Shown here: positions 42,926-54,719 of the stretch, in pieces | How positions within the stretch are numbered: position 1 is the first letter of the stretch | Layout of the letters: every line of letters begins with the position of its first letter | Source of the DNA: Diphasiastrum complanatum | Lineage: Eukaryota > Streptophyta > Lycopodiopsida > Lycopodiales > Lycopodiaceae | DNA length: 64,000 nucleotides | Direction of reading: 5' to 3' | Assembly: GCA_029204225.1 (NCBI GenBank) | Contig: CM055113.1 | Coordinates: forward strand, 18,383,746-18,447,745 | Notes under the pieces: generated by a model | What the model saw: the letters and a program-made list of their open reading frames with translations, nothing else | Database searches by the model: none | What the model was told of the DNA's origin: nothing | Position numbers and translations under genes: made by a program

Positions 42926-43830
42926 TCTGCACCCGGTCTTAGCCCAAGCACAATATGAAAAGTGGGGACTAGATTACATTGGTCCAATTCACCCTGCAGC
43001 AAGAAGTACCGAGGCTCGATACATAATCGTGGCCACCGACTACCTCACCAAGTGGGTTGAAGCCAAGGCAGTAAGAGTAGTTGATGCTAGGACCACTGCC
43101 AAGTTTCTCTATGAAAATATCATTGTGCGCTTTGAGTGCTCGATAATCAGGGATCGCGGGAGTCATTTCATCAACGAGACCATCAAGGTCATGTTGGAGA
43201 AACTCTTTGTGATCCATAGAACCAGTACGCCTTATTATCTTCACGGTAATGGGCAAGCAGAATCATCCAATAAGATCCTATGTAGCGTACTCACGAAAAG
43301 AGTTGAAGCGAGCAGATCGATTGGGAACACAAGTTGCATGCTGCTCTGTGGGCATTCTGGACAACATATAAGGGAAGCACTGATCAAACGCCATTCCAAT
43401 TGGTATATGGTCAGGATGCTATAATGCCAATAGAGTTTTTAGTCCCTTCATTAAGGATTGCTACAATGCAACACCTTGATGAATCCAGATCTCTTCAATT
43501 ACGCCACAAAGCTCTGCATAAGCTCTATGAAACACGCTTACCAGCTGTGCATGCACTGGCAACTGAAAAGGAAAAACGCAAAGCATGGCACGATCACAGG
43601 TTACAAAAGAAAAATCTTCGTTTTGGAGATTTAGTCCTGATGTATAAAACCAAGGCGATCAAGGGGAAATTAAAATTCACAGGTGAAGGTCCTTATCGGA
43701 TCAAAGAAATTCTCAACCATGGAGCCATGAATTTGGAAAAGCTAGATGGGACATCTATCTATGAAAATCTCTACAAGAGTTACTGGTGGAATAAACATCA
43801 TTTTTTAATGTATGTGAGGGTTCCAAGAAG
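42926..43830 (+). mobile_element. Second Ty3 integrase fused to the first, other lineage
   Basis: A new integrase core begins at once (PVLAQAQYEKWGLDYIGPIH, TDYLTKWVEAKAVRV, RDRGSHFINETIKVM, STPYYLHGNGQAES). It runs to a C-terminal part (DLVLMYKTKAIKGKLKFTGE) that matches the fossil at 4290..5187 rather than its immediate neighbour. It is broken, with a few breaks. Confidence 0.85.
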
Positions 43831-45861
43831 CAGAATATTCAGAACCTTCGTAGAGCATCAAGATCATCAAACAGACCTTCGCAAGGGGCATACATGGAAT
43901 TGGAGTAGTGAAATTTGTTTGCCTACATGGTCTGATCTTGAAAATACTACCGCGGGAGCAAGTTGTGCAAGAATTCACTTCCTGCGAGAATTGGACCCTC
44001 GTAGACTGCCTGAACCCTCCGAGAACCTTCACAGGACAGTCAAATCACCTTCTAAACTCTTGAAGACTTCTCTGAGGTCTTAGAATTTTGTGAAGAAGGT
44101 CCTTACCAAAATTTGGGTGGAACTGAACAAGGGATTTCCCTAATACACCTGATAGAGGCTATCACAGAACTAGTCATTCAGGCGACTGCGCATCTGTTGA
44201 ACAACTTTATGGTTGTTTCAACATTTTGCAAGGACAGAATCCCGTCCACGCTACTGAGTCAGATTGTGGAGTCCTTCTTGGGATCCCCTGGCCCCACGAT
44301 TGTGCCATACGACTGGCATGCCTTCCTCATCCACGAACTAACAATCTCCATTTGAACCCAACATACGTGAGCGTATCGCAGCAAGCCCCCTACTTTCTAA
44401 CTTTGCGTGTGCACTTTTTGAGGCGAAAGTGTGCAGCTTTTGCCGTTGCAGCCTTCTATCATCCACAGTGCCACACACTAACCTCTATCCTCCATCTACT
44501 GCATCCACATCTACCCAACCTGCAGTTACTGACACGACTGCATGTGCACTTTTCGAGGCGAAAGTGTGCGGCTTTTGCCGTTGCAGCCTTCTATCATCCA
44601 CAGTGCCACACACTAACCTCTATCCTCCATCTATAGCATCCACTTCTACCCAACCTGCAGTTACTGACACGACGGCCAACAAAAGAATGCGCGGCACTGC
44701 TCCTTCCTCCTCATCTCCACCTACCACCAAACGCCATACCACCACCACCACACTAGTAACAGCTTCAACTTCTACCATCGACACTTCCTCTTCTATATAG
44801 CCCCCTACCACTATTTCTATTGTTGCTCCTCTTCCTTTTGTTCCACCCACAACTGCTGCTTCTGTTTCCATTCCCATCTCCTTTGTTGATACTACTTCTA
44901 CCTCTGTTCCATTTTCTACCACCCCTTCCATTGCTATCGCATCTTCCATTACTCATGTTCCCACTGCTGTCCCTCTCCATCCTGTTGATTCCTTGTTGTC
45001 TCCGGACACTCTAGCGTGGATGTCGGTCATCAACTTTTCACCACCACACCAGACCACTTCCGCCCCATCTTCTCCTTCTGTCCTCCACACCACCCTATAG
45101 TTTCCCTCTGTTCCATCCATTCTCTCTTTTGGACAAACTGTTTCCATCTTTGTTTCCACTTTTGTTCCTACCACACCACCCACTTTTCCATCGAAGGTTG
45201 TCGAGGGCGACCAACCGTTGTCTGATGATGCATTTGTACAAACTATTTTTATTCCATCACCAGATCGGGCAGATCCCACCGCCCCATATGACAAAAGGTC
45301 ACCGGAGCAACTCATTGAAGACAATGACAATGACACAGTGCAGGTCGTTGGGGCCACTACCACATAAGCCCCTGCAAGGATCAATGTACCGGCTACTCCA
45401 ACGGACTTAACGACGGCCTACCAAGCCTTGGGAACATTCATCCAGAATGTGGTAGTAGCTAGGGCCTCATTGGATAGCCGGGTACTCCATTTGGCAATGA
45501 ACAACACCCAGCTATGAGCCCAAATCATGAAGCTACAGCAAGAGCTCATGATTGCTCAACAACACGAACAAGACGGGCATTGGGAGATCACAAAGTTGCA
45601 GCAGAAGGAGGACGACTTCAACCAGTATATTTAGAGCCTCTCCAAAGTGATGACAGATGCCTCCACCAAGGTGTGAGAGCTTCAGTCTGAAGCGTCCCAA
45701 TGGCTTGCCCCCCTCTAGGCGCAACTCCATATATATGAAGCAAAAAATATGCGCCTGGGGGCGAAGGTGCAAGCCCTGCAAAGCTAAAAACTCGTCTGGT
45801 TACCTGAACATGCACCTGACTCAAGGCCACTCTCTCAAGCCGAGATGAATCTTTTCAGGCA
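43831..45861 (+). other. Post-integrase region with decayed extra reading frame
   Basis: Downstream of the integrase the plus strand keeps a protein-like composition for about 1.5 kb. First come two 45-residue direct repeats (starting CALFEAKVC), then a long Ser/Thr/Pro/Val-rich stretch, then a Gln/Leu-rich probable coiled coil (QIMKLQQELMIAQQHEQDGH). It is broken in several places. The position matches the extra open frame that some Tat/Athila elements carry after pol, but the sequence matches no family I know. Confidence 0.4.
44407..44676 (+). repeat. 135-bp direct tandem duplication
   Basis: Copies of 135 bp start at about 44407 and 44542 with the same TGTGCACTTTT opening and very few differences. 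The length is a multiple of three, so it also duplicates 45 codons. Confidence 0.85.
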
Positions 45862-46130
45862 TTACTCGTTGGAAGGTGCTGGGAGTATTTGACAATCCAA
45901 ATGGCATCACGTTACATGTGTACGTTTTCTACTCAGTGGAGAATGCTGTTTTATGCTGATCTTTTGGGGATATTTGCACCTGATTATAGCTAGTAAATCC
46001 ATCTAAAAACTATAGGCTTCTACTTTAGCTATTCTTTCTAACACATTTTCTGTAAAGGGTAAGAGAAAATGGTCTTGCTCAGATTAGTTTAGTAATAATC
46101 TGCAATCTGTAAAATTAAAAAAAGAACTGA
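45862..46130 (-). mobile_element. Ty3 reverse transcriptase scrap, Tat/Athila-like
   Basis: Minus-strand text gives HFLLPFTENVLERIAKVEAY, SFLDGFTSYNQVQISPKDQH and MPFGLSNTPSTFQRVM. It is nearly parallel to the RT at 63400..63660 but in opposite orientation to the neighbouring Ty3 mosaic, so it is a separate insertion. It is a fossil with a few breaks. Confidence 0.75.
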
Positions 46131-46785
46131 AATAGTCTATAGAAAGTAGGAAATCAAGTTTCTGACAGATCCTATATCCAAGATGAGCTACCATTGTCAA
46201 TCAAAGATTGAAATCAAGTCGTAGGTGTGCCACTAATAGGTGGGACACACACCATTGTACTACAACCAGACAGTTGCTAGAAGCCAGAGTAGACCCGTTA
46301 CATAGCAGACCCGTTGTTTTGGGATAATCTCTGTCAGAAAAATTGTAGCACACAAGGAGAAAATCGCTGCTAATAGAGGAAGAATAGGCACTAACAAAGA
46401 AGTAGAGCTAGTAGATGCTTCTACTAACATTGGCGCCAGTTGCCATTGCCAATCTTCTTGGCTTTTGATCCAGAACTCGCTTTTATCAACTTATCTTCCA
46501 ATTCTTGTTCCCTTGTGTTTGCGTTGCTTGATGTCCTACATTCATCATTTTTCCAAGCATGCTTTCTAAATTCTTGTTTATAAGATTATGATTGCTTCAA
46601 AAATCCCTATTGATCCTTCAGATCTGTGCGAATTGACCTTAGACATTCCGAAAATCCACCGTCGCACCACTATTTCGCGTTTCTGGACACCGATAGCCAA
46701 AAAATCAAATTTTCAATGATTTTCGGGTCTCTTGAAATTTTTCGAGTTTTTGAGCTTTTACAGTTTTTTTTGAGCTCTCAAAAAT
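46131..46785. other. Unassigned stretch
   Basis: No gene was seen. At 46431 the text TGGCGCCAGTTGCC resembles the tRNA-Asp primer site used by Athila-type elements and is preceded by CTAACA, so an LTR could end at 46429. No partner LTR was found. Confidence 0.3.
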
Positions 46786-47060
46786 TTGATGAATGTATCC
46801 GATACAGCCTTCCAATCATCTACCAATCCACTTTGTTTACATCCATCAGTTCATCTGACAACATTTACATCCGCCACCCATTTTTGTATCCGCAATCTAC
46901 TTTGCTTACATCCACCAGTTCATTTGACACCATTTACATCCGCCATCCATTTTTGCATCCGCCAGTCCACTTTTCTTGCATCCGCCAGTTTTCATCCGCC
47001 ACCCTTTTCTTGCATCCACCGCTCTGATCACCGATTGCATTTGACGTTTTTTTTCAATTT
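46786..47060 (+). repeat. 69-bp minisatellite, block 1
   Basis: The phrase CCACTTTGTTTACATCC and its variants recur at 46828, 46897 and 46966, a 69-bp period. They are interleaved with TTTACATCCGCCA words. Two and a half to three diverged units. Confidence 0.75.
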
Positions 47061-48450
47061 TTTGAGTTCTCGAATTTTCACCATTTTTTGAGTTTGTCCC
47101 TATCTTTTGAGCTTTTCACCATTTTTTCGAGTTTTTCACCATTTTGAGGTATTTGGACTTTTCAAGTTTTCCGATATTTCACAATTTTGTAGTTTTCGAG
47201 TTTTTCTATTTTTCGAACTTCTTGGAATTTTTTCATTTTCGATTTTTCAAATTTTTGAGATCTTACATCCAACATTTTTTTCTTTTTCGATTTTCATTTT
47301 CCGTTTGCATCTAAATGCTCTCATTGCATTCGACGTCCCTCATTGCATCCAACGACCCTCATTTTTTATTGCATCCAACACCCTCCATCTGACCCTTAAT
47401 TTTTCGATCCCTTAATTCTTTTGGTCCGTCGTCTTCCCAGTTTCATCCGACAATGTTTTTTTTTTATCCAGTGACTTTTCTGCTTTAGTAAAATCTTTTC
47501 GATCCCTTTAAAAACCTTTAGATTCCTTTTTAGTTTTTTCAATCTCTTTGACTTTTTTGACCCTTTGTGTCGATACACTATCAAAAAAATCTGATTTTAG
47601 ATATCAAAAAATCTCGAATTTCTCGAGTCGATACAATATTTGAAAATTTTGAAAAACATCGAGTTGCGTATCAAAAAAATTTCAAGTATGTAAAAAATGA
47701 CAAGGGACTAAAAAATGTCAAGTATTGAAAACCTTTAAAAAAAACTTAAAAATATCAACAAATCCAAAAAAAAAAATCCAAAAAAACTCGAATGCAAATG
47801 TTATGTAGTCCCGAAAAACTTGAACAATTCTAAAATCAAAAAACCCAAACATTAGGAAACCTTGAAAATCCGAAATTTAGAAAATATCGAAAAATTCAAA
47901 AATGAAAAAATCTTGAAAATTGCAAAGGGTTGAACAAGTAAGGGGGTTGAAAAATTACAACGGGTCGATAAAATCACAAAGAGACAGAAAATTATAAAGG
48001 GTTGAAAAAATTTTAAAGAGTTGACAATTGAAAAAAAAGGGAAAAAATTGTGAAGGGGGCAAAAACTCTCAAAGGGTTCAAAATTCCAAAGTGTCAAAAA
48101 AATTTGAAAGAGTGCAAATTTTTTCAAAGAGTTAAAAAATTTCAAAAGGTTGAAAAATTTGAAAGGGGTAAAAAACGGTTCCAAGTCATTGTACATTTTT
48201 TTGATACTTGATATTTGTCGATCCTTCATACATTTTTTCGACACTTATCAAATTTTGGATCCTAGATTTTTTTGAGCCCTTATTTTTTCGATCCCTTATT
48301 TTTCGATCCTTTATTTTTTTGAGTTTTATTTTTCGAGTTTCATTTTCTGATCTCTTGATTTTTTCGATCCATTATTTTTTGACCCCGTATTTTTTCAATC
48401 CCTTATAATTTTTTGACCCCATGTATGTTTTTTGACCATGTTTATTTTTT
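47061..48450. repeat. Low-complexity T-rich / A-rich / T-rich tract
   Basis: From 47061 to about 47580 the plus strand is T-rich, with words like TTTTTCGAGTTTTTCACC. From 47580 to 48180 it is A-rich, with words like AAAGGGTTGAAAAATTTC about every 20-25 bases. From 48180 to 48450 it is T-rich again (CGATCCCTTATTTTT). Opposite-strand versions of the same words face each other, so the block is partly self-complementary. No coding sequence. Confidence 0.6.
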
Positions 48451-48865
48451 TGGACCTACTTTTAAATCCGCCCATTTCCATCCGACATCTATTTGCATCT
48501 GACACTCATCTTTCATTCGACTCCCATATCCGTTTGCACTCGATCCACTTTGCCTACATCTGTATCCGACACCCATCTTCGATTTGACGCCCATCTCAGT
48601 TTGCACCCGACCCACTCCACCTAAACCTGTATTCGACGCCCATCTTCCATACGACACCTATCTCAGTTTGCACCCGACTCACTCCACCTACATCTGTATC
48701 CAAGACCCATCTTGCATCCAACAAACCATCTCCAATTTGCATCCGATGCACTCCACCTTCATTTGCATCCGATGCCCATTTGCATTTGACAACCATTTGC
48801 ATCCGACATTGCATTCCATTTGCATCCCACAGTTTTGCATCCGATGACTATCCGTTTGCATCCGA
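48451..48865 (+). repeat. 67-69 bp minisatellite, block 2
   Basis: TTTGCACCCGAC-type words begin at 48534, 48601, 48668 and 48737 (periods 67, 67 and 69), each followed by CCACT and ACATCTGTATCC-like text. The consensus shares CCACTTTGCCTACATC with block 1, so the two blocks are one family. Confidence 0.75.
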
Positions 48866-50050
48866 CAAGCTTCAGAATCCATCTGATGAGCTAACGAGTT
48901 TCTCATCAATGATAAGATTCTCATGGTTGCTTTCACATATAAATCATATCTGACCTTGAGTTCAATCATCTCTGATCAACAATCAATACAGAATCTCCTA
49001 TTGCTACTCTGCTTCTGGTATACAATTCAGTCAAAGACAAAATAGTTCGAGACATATCCATTCATGACCAAGTACATTTGAGACTGTAATCAACAGAAGA
49101 TCTGACAAGCCTCTAAACTGTAACTAAAGTTACATCCAACAAACACATCCATGAGTCACTATATTTTATATCCGACTCCTCAATCCCTCGTCACATCCAA
49201 TTTTATGTTTGATGATTGACTACTTCATATTGATTGCCCTACATCCGATGACCATCTTCCTATCTTACATCCGATGGTCAGTATACTACTAGAACAACCT
49301 AAACGTTTCAACCAAGTTGTTTAGCCGAGGCTTCCATCCGAATGTTTTGAACCGACTCTCTTCCACCGAACTCTTCAACCGAATCTTCACTAAGGAACTC
49401 AAACCGAGTCTCCTCGACCGAGAGGTTCAACCAAAACCATAGGCATTATTTGGCATTTGATGAATGAATTTTTTGTTTGACAAGTACTCTGTATTTTTTG
49501 ACTCTCTGTACACGGCATCAGAATACCACCACCACCTTACCGTACATCCTTACTATTATTCCACCATCTCACTATTCATCTCTTTTCAGACCCTGGTAGT
49601 CTTACCAAGGCAACTAGAAGATCATACAATGTCTTGCAGAGACCAACTACCACCTACATTGGTTGGTCAATCAGAAAGAAAATAGGTGAAGCTGCAAGAA
49701 AAGATAATAAAAAAATAAAAATAAAAAAATCAAAGAGATTCAGCTGACAAGGCTAATACAAAAGAAAATATCAAAAAGAAAGACAAGATCTTGGCCAAGT
49801 CTCAACAAATAACGGATCAAAGAAAAAGATGAAGATGACAGTGGACCTGTAGGATAAAGTGAGCTCCATACCAAGTAATTGGTGATCAAAGTTCGACACT
49901 ACAAAGATTTGAAACTGCAACTGTAATATTGTCAGTTCCTTCACCTTCCACCAAACCCCTCATCATGTTTCCCTACCATCATCAACCTATCCATCCAATC
50001 TGTTTCTACCACCAATATCATAACATCTTTGAAGACTGATAACTTAAGGT
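48866..50050. other. Unassigned stretch with ACCGA-type words
   Basis: Between 49320 and 49440 a short run contains repeated AACCGA and CACCGAACTCTTC words. The remainder has isolated CATCCGAT words related to the minisatellite, and an A-rich run near 49700. No gene was recognised. Confidence 0.4.
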
Positions 50051-50179
50051 TTGTGCAACCTACCAATAGAAAGTACTCTTGGATATCAAACGTCCACCAC
50101 TACAATAAGGTGCACATGTGCACCAAACTCTTTGAGACTCTAGGTCTTGATCTCCACATTCGACTGCCGTAGGCATGTT

Positions 50180-50355
50180 GGCAATGTTGTTAGATGTGTA
50201 TCTAACAGTATAGGTGGACTTTTCCCCGTGCATCTTGTCGAACATGGTTGTAATATGTGGTTGGTCGAACCATCTGTTCACTAGATGGTGTGCGTCCACA
50301 TCTATAATTGCAAGTGCACTTGACATAGGAGGAGGGTGCTCCACTATCCATCTAC
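50180..50355 (-). pseudogene. Possible exon with Cys-rich, DNA-transposon-like module
   Basis: After a pyrimidine-rich acceptor (TTTTTTTGTAG, ending near 50356) the minus strand reads DSGAPSSYVKCTCNYRCGRT then VRPTTYYNHVRQDARGK. The CxCxxxC spacing followed by a TxxNHV block resembles the short zinc modules at the start of some plant and fungal DNA-transposon proteins. Only one module is present and the frame soon closes, so this is a suggestion only. Confidence 0.3.
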
Positions 50356-52500
50356 AAAAAAAATGTGAGAATCATGCACCTTATGAAGACGCAATTTTAA
50401 CCCAATGTACATGTGTATTAATCAGCATACAATAATGCGACTATAGAAAGTACATGGTCATTCAACTCCCATTGATTTAAAATTTCAAAAACATTTATCA
50501 ATGACGAAAGGGAATGGATCAAGCAGCCATTGAAAGTGGTGAACTAGTCAAGCTGGACATAAATGGACAATAGCTAGCTGAGAGCTCTCTTTGGCAGACT
50601 CTTCTTCCAACCCCAAAGGGTGGCAACCTTAAATCCTTGGTTTCTGGATAGATTCCTCTCTGGAAAGTAATTATATAGTATATATAGGTTGAAATCAAAC
50701 CAATATTTGTGTACAAGGCCAACCATCTTTTTTGCACCATCACAATTGTTTATACAATGGCTGTATCAACATTTCAGCTTATAATTTAGTATTGTTATTG
50801 TTAATTGGAAGATTTTGAAGAAACTAAGTGCTTCTATCATAGTATTATTATCTGCCTTCATTCTGGTTTACGGTTTGGGGTTAACACATTTCAATGCTAT
50901 TTGTATGGTTCAACGAGCTAGTTTGAATCACACTTTCAAAAGGATCAATTTGTGGATTCAATTCCTAGCATCACCCACTACAATGGCTTTGATAAAATCA
51001 TAGCCCGTAGTGCTGGAGACAATAAATTACACTATAAACTAGCCAAGCAACATTCACTCATACATTCTGAAACAACTAAAAGTGGTAAGGTAGAATTTGC
51101 CTGGAATGACCTGGCTCGTTTCAGTTGGACAAAAAAAAGAAATGGACTGCTCATACAGAGTAGTGTTGCTAGCAGGCTTTTCACTTTATCGATACATCCA
51201 CACATATTTGTCAAGCATTGCCCGCACTCTGAACATAAACACATACATGAACAAATAGAAAACATAAACAACAATAATACTTAGCATTATTTACAGAGGT
51301 TTGTACACGGAAGAGGCCATTGCACGCACATGCCTATGGTTTATTTGATGTTGTAAACATATGAGGGTGAAAGTGCTCCCAGGCTACGGGTGATGGGCGC
51401 TCTGAACATAAACACATACACGAAGAGACATAAAAAACATAAACGTAATTTTCTCCAGCTCCAACTCCAGTTCCAAGCACATAAACTTCATCTCCAAATC
51501 CAGCATTAACTCCATCTCCATCTGTAGCTCCAGCATAATTTCCATTTTCAGCTCCATCTCCTCATTTATGACTCTTTCTTAATTTACCCTTGTATATTTA
51601 CATCATCCAATATCATGCATGTAGCTGCTATAACCAAAGTGCATGATGTGATATAGAGATGGACCTAGTCCACCATCTTACAGTTATCATCACTTTATCT
51701 TGCTCAAAAAGAAAGACAAGGAGATAGCGGATGGGCAAACAAGCACTGCAGAAGTGTTAAGTTTTTTTGCATTCAGTATAAATAGTAAAGGAAATCTATA
51801 GGCTTTGGATGTGCACAAGTGTTGATCAGTAGCTACCGCAAAAATTAATGAACTTTGGCTCCCTAGACTTGCTTAGTGCCCCCAAAACCGACATTTCATT
51901 AGAGACGTTTCTTTACCACATTCATGAAATGTTGGGAAGAGATCAGACAACTACTTAAGGACTATAGCATAAAGCTCATGAAGGTTGCAACAGAATTCAC
52001 AGATTTAGATTATCTGATCTGAGACTATAGCACAAGATATGTTGCCCTCTAATAGCTTTCTACATAACACTCTTTGTACAGTGACAGTTACACATATTTC
52101 ACTTGATTGCATTATGCATCTTAGACTTGCAATCAGCCATCCTTTAGACAATACACTATACCTACATAGCTGATGAAGGTCAAAGGGTTTAAAATCAAAC
52201 TATCTTCCAATTATATACAGGCGCCATTGCTTTCATCATGATAACCCTTTTTGTTACTTGGTTTAATTTGGAAGAAAAAAAGGCAATCAAGGTGGAATGT
52301 CAAGGCAAAGAAGGGCATTTGAAGGAAACACGCAAAACATGATCGTAGTGATAGGTGATGGCTTAAAAAATGTATTCCAAGGGTGTCAATACTTCAGAAC
52401 TGACTGAAAGGAATTATGCAACGTGACCTCTTGCATGTTGATCTGATGAAGAGATGACAAGAGTTACTTCTCTTAGGACCTAAAAGTCTTGAATAATCAC
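50356..52500. other. Unassigned AT-rich stretch
   Basis: No conserved gene was seen. Near 51440..51560 there is a run of CTCCATCTCC-type words (repeated AGCTCCAxCTCC), a small degenerate repeat. GCTCTGAACATAAACACATACA occurs twice (near 51229 and 51399) as a local duplication. Confidence 0.4.
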
Positions 52501-52522
52501 AAAGCCCTGATGCATTACACCT

Positions 52523-53011
52523 TTGCTGCATTCAGAATTAGAGTTTGCGCTACTGTGTGAAGCTCTACATCAACCATCAAGCAACATCCTGGATGAAAAG
52601 AAATCCAACAGGGACCTTATAGGCTTAGATCATGTCTCAAGTGAATTCTCACAAATTTTCCTACAAAGAATATCTCACCCAATCATCCCTGAATTTAGCA
52701 TGTTCTCTATAGAAGAGAATGTCTCTAACGATTCTTCATCAGTCATATAAGTCGATGGTCCTGATGTGCAGATTGAAAATAAAAGCTGCAAGAGTAGCGC
52801 TTCTCAAATAGGACTTTCAAAGCATATCGAAGGCCTATCCCATCAATTCGACCTTGAGAAATGGCACAAGAGCTGTGAGAAAGTTGCTTCTAATGAAAAG
52901 GGTCGAGTGAGGCTTGCTACACAACTAAAGATAGAGCTGTCAGCAATGGTCATTCAGCTACCTGCAAGCTCCCAAATCAAGGCAGTTGCTTGGGAAATGA
53001 TGCTGATATAA
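52523..53011 (+). pseudogene. Unidentified decayed coding stretch
   Basis: One plus-strand frame stays protein-like for 163 codons with a single stop (52748..52750). It reads MLHSELEFALLCEALHQPSS early and GLSHQFDLEKWHKSCEKVAS, KGRVRLATQLKIELSAMVIQ late. The residue mix is that of a normal soluble host protein. It ends near the left array of inverted words. It could be a gene fragment captured by a DNA transposon. I do not recognise the protein. Confidence 0.4.
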
Positions 53012-53449
53012 GATTCAGATTGGGTTGGGACGTAAAGAGGCCAGGTTCAATTAGCTTAGGCATAAAAAGTCTTTTCCAGAGCCATGCTTTTTGCTTAGAA
53101 ACGCTCTTGGGAGAAAATTTCCATCAGGAAAATATTTGAGAGTCGTTAATAAGCAAAGGTGTGGATATCTATTCCAACTCAACTGAGCTTGAATTTGAGA
53201 AAGGTCATGAAGAGAATCTTTTGTTAAGCATTGAAGGCAGTTTGGAGGTGAAGCTGATGTCCGAAGGTTTATGAATTCAAATGATGAGCATGTAACTAGC
53301 TGAAAACTAAGCATTGGTTTTATTGGACTAGTTCAGAAGCCTATATATAGCTTGACAACATCGCCCAGAACAACAAGCAACTATCTCTTGCAGGAACGCT
53401 TCCAACTCAGAGATTAATGGATGATTCCTCAACTTTAGAACATTCCAAT

Positions 53450-53980
53450 TACTCGAGTTTGATCTCTCATGGATAGAATTGGTCCCTATCACTTGAGATA
53501 GCTGAAACTAATGTCTATCACTTGAGATAACACAAACTTGATGTCATCACTCAAAAAAGTCAATCTTGGGCTATTGAGCTTTCAAATAGCCTTTGAAATT
53601 CAGACAACTCAAATTAAAATTGCCCGTTGAGTGACCAAATTAGAAAACTCTTGAGTTTAGGACAGTCAAATAGCTCAAATTTCATGCCTGTGACTCAAGA
53701 TAGCTCAAATTGGATGCCTATCATGCGATTTTGACCATTGTCACTTGGCATGGCTAATTGAGTGATCAAATTAAACCAATATCAAGTGTAGTACATTCAG
53801 ATTGATTGAGTTTCACTCTCTATCAGTGGCATTGAATCACATCACATGAGATAGAACAAATTTGATGTCCATGACCCAAGATAGTTCAATTTTTGCCCTT
53901 ATAAATCGAAATTGCCCCATAGTGTCTCTTAACAATAGGTGACTAAGATAATCATTTTCATTGAACCAGGTGCTCAATGA
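53450..53980. repeat. Array of GATAGCTCAAATT-type words, forward orientation
   Basis: At least five diverged copies of a 20-base word like GATAGCTCAAATTxGATG begin near 53498, 53525, 53697, 53849 and 53880. The same word appears reverse-complemented at 55200..56400. Confidence 0.65.
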
Positions 53981-54589
53981 TATCGCAATAACTCGATAAT
54001 TTGACATGGCTCGTTGAAAGCCTAAAAAATGGGCTTGGTTCAAGCTGGCATGAGGAAGATGCCATGTGTGCAAAATCAGCAAAGTACGGCAAAGAACTAC
54101 GGTCAGAAGCAACATATGATTCTTGAAGGTCTTGTGGAGGATTTGGACAACCAGGATTCTTCAAGTTTTTGAGGGGGAAGCCCCCTCTTTGTCTGCCACG
54201 GCCTGTATTCGGCTAGCTATGTACTTTTTACATTATACTTAAAGTTGTTTCTCAACTGCTACCTTGTGTGGTATGCTAGAGTGTCTGCTTTTTGGGCTTC
54301 TAACAGTTCTGTAAGTTACAGTAGTTTTCGGCCATGGAAACCGCTGTTTGTTTTTTGTACATTTGTGAATATCTAATAGTGAAATAAGCTTTCATAATGC
54401 TCAGTGTTTGGTGTTCATTTGTATTTTGGAAGCATCTCCTCCCATAGAATTTTTAGGCAGAGATTTGGCAATGACGATCTCTGCAGAATGCGCTGTGATA
54501 GTTGGATTTGTAGCATGTTCTACAGGAACGATCAATCTGACGGCTGGAATACTAGTGCATTCTACAAGAATTTGCATTGAGCATTACGC

Positions 54590-54719
54590 AGGGGAAGGCC
54601 CGGGCCCTCAGGCCTTCCCGTGCAGTTTGGGCCATGTCCTCGGGCTCCCGCCCTCGAGCAATGGCCCTCCTAGCATGGAAGGCCCTCGGGCAGGGCCTTC
54701 CCCCCCCCAAAAAAAAAAA
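54590..54719. repeat. GC-rich self-complementary block ending in an A run
   Basis: In an AT-rich setting, about 115 bases are GC-rich and built from GGAAGGCCC and GGGCCTTCC words. GGAAGGCC and GGCCTTCC near 54593 form a tight hairpin. The block ends in a C run and an A run. It could be the tail of a retroposed transcript or a small non-autonomous element. Confidence 0.45.

Noticed and set aside
44620-45384. Minus-strand Gly/Ser/Val-rich open frames
   Set aside because: They are the complement of the low-complexity Ser/Thr/Pro-rich plus-strand region.
46429-46448. tRNA-Asp primer site and an LTR ending at 46429
   Set aside because: Only the first half of the primer site matches and no partner LTR exists in the window.
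54170-54410. LINE or Copia LTR end (text like TTTTTGTACATTTGTGAATATC near 54355)
   Set aside because: No poly(A), primer site, terminal repeat or target duplication, so a family cannot be chosen.
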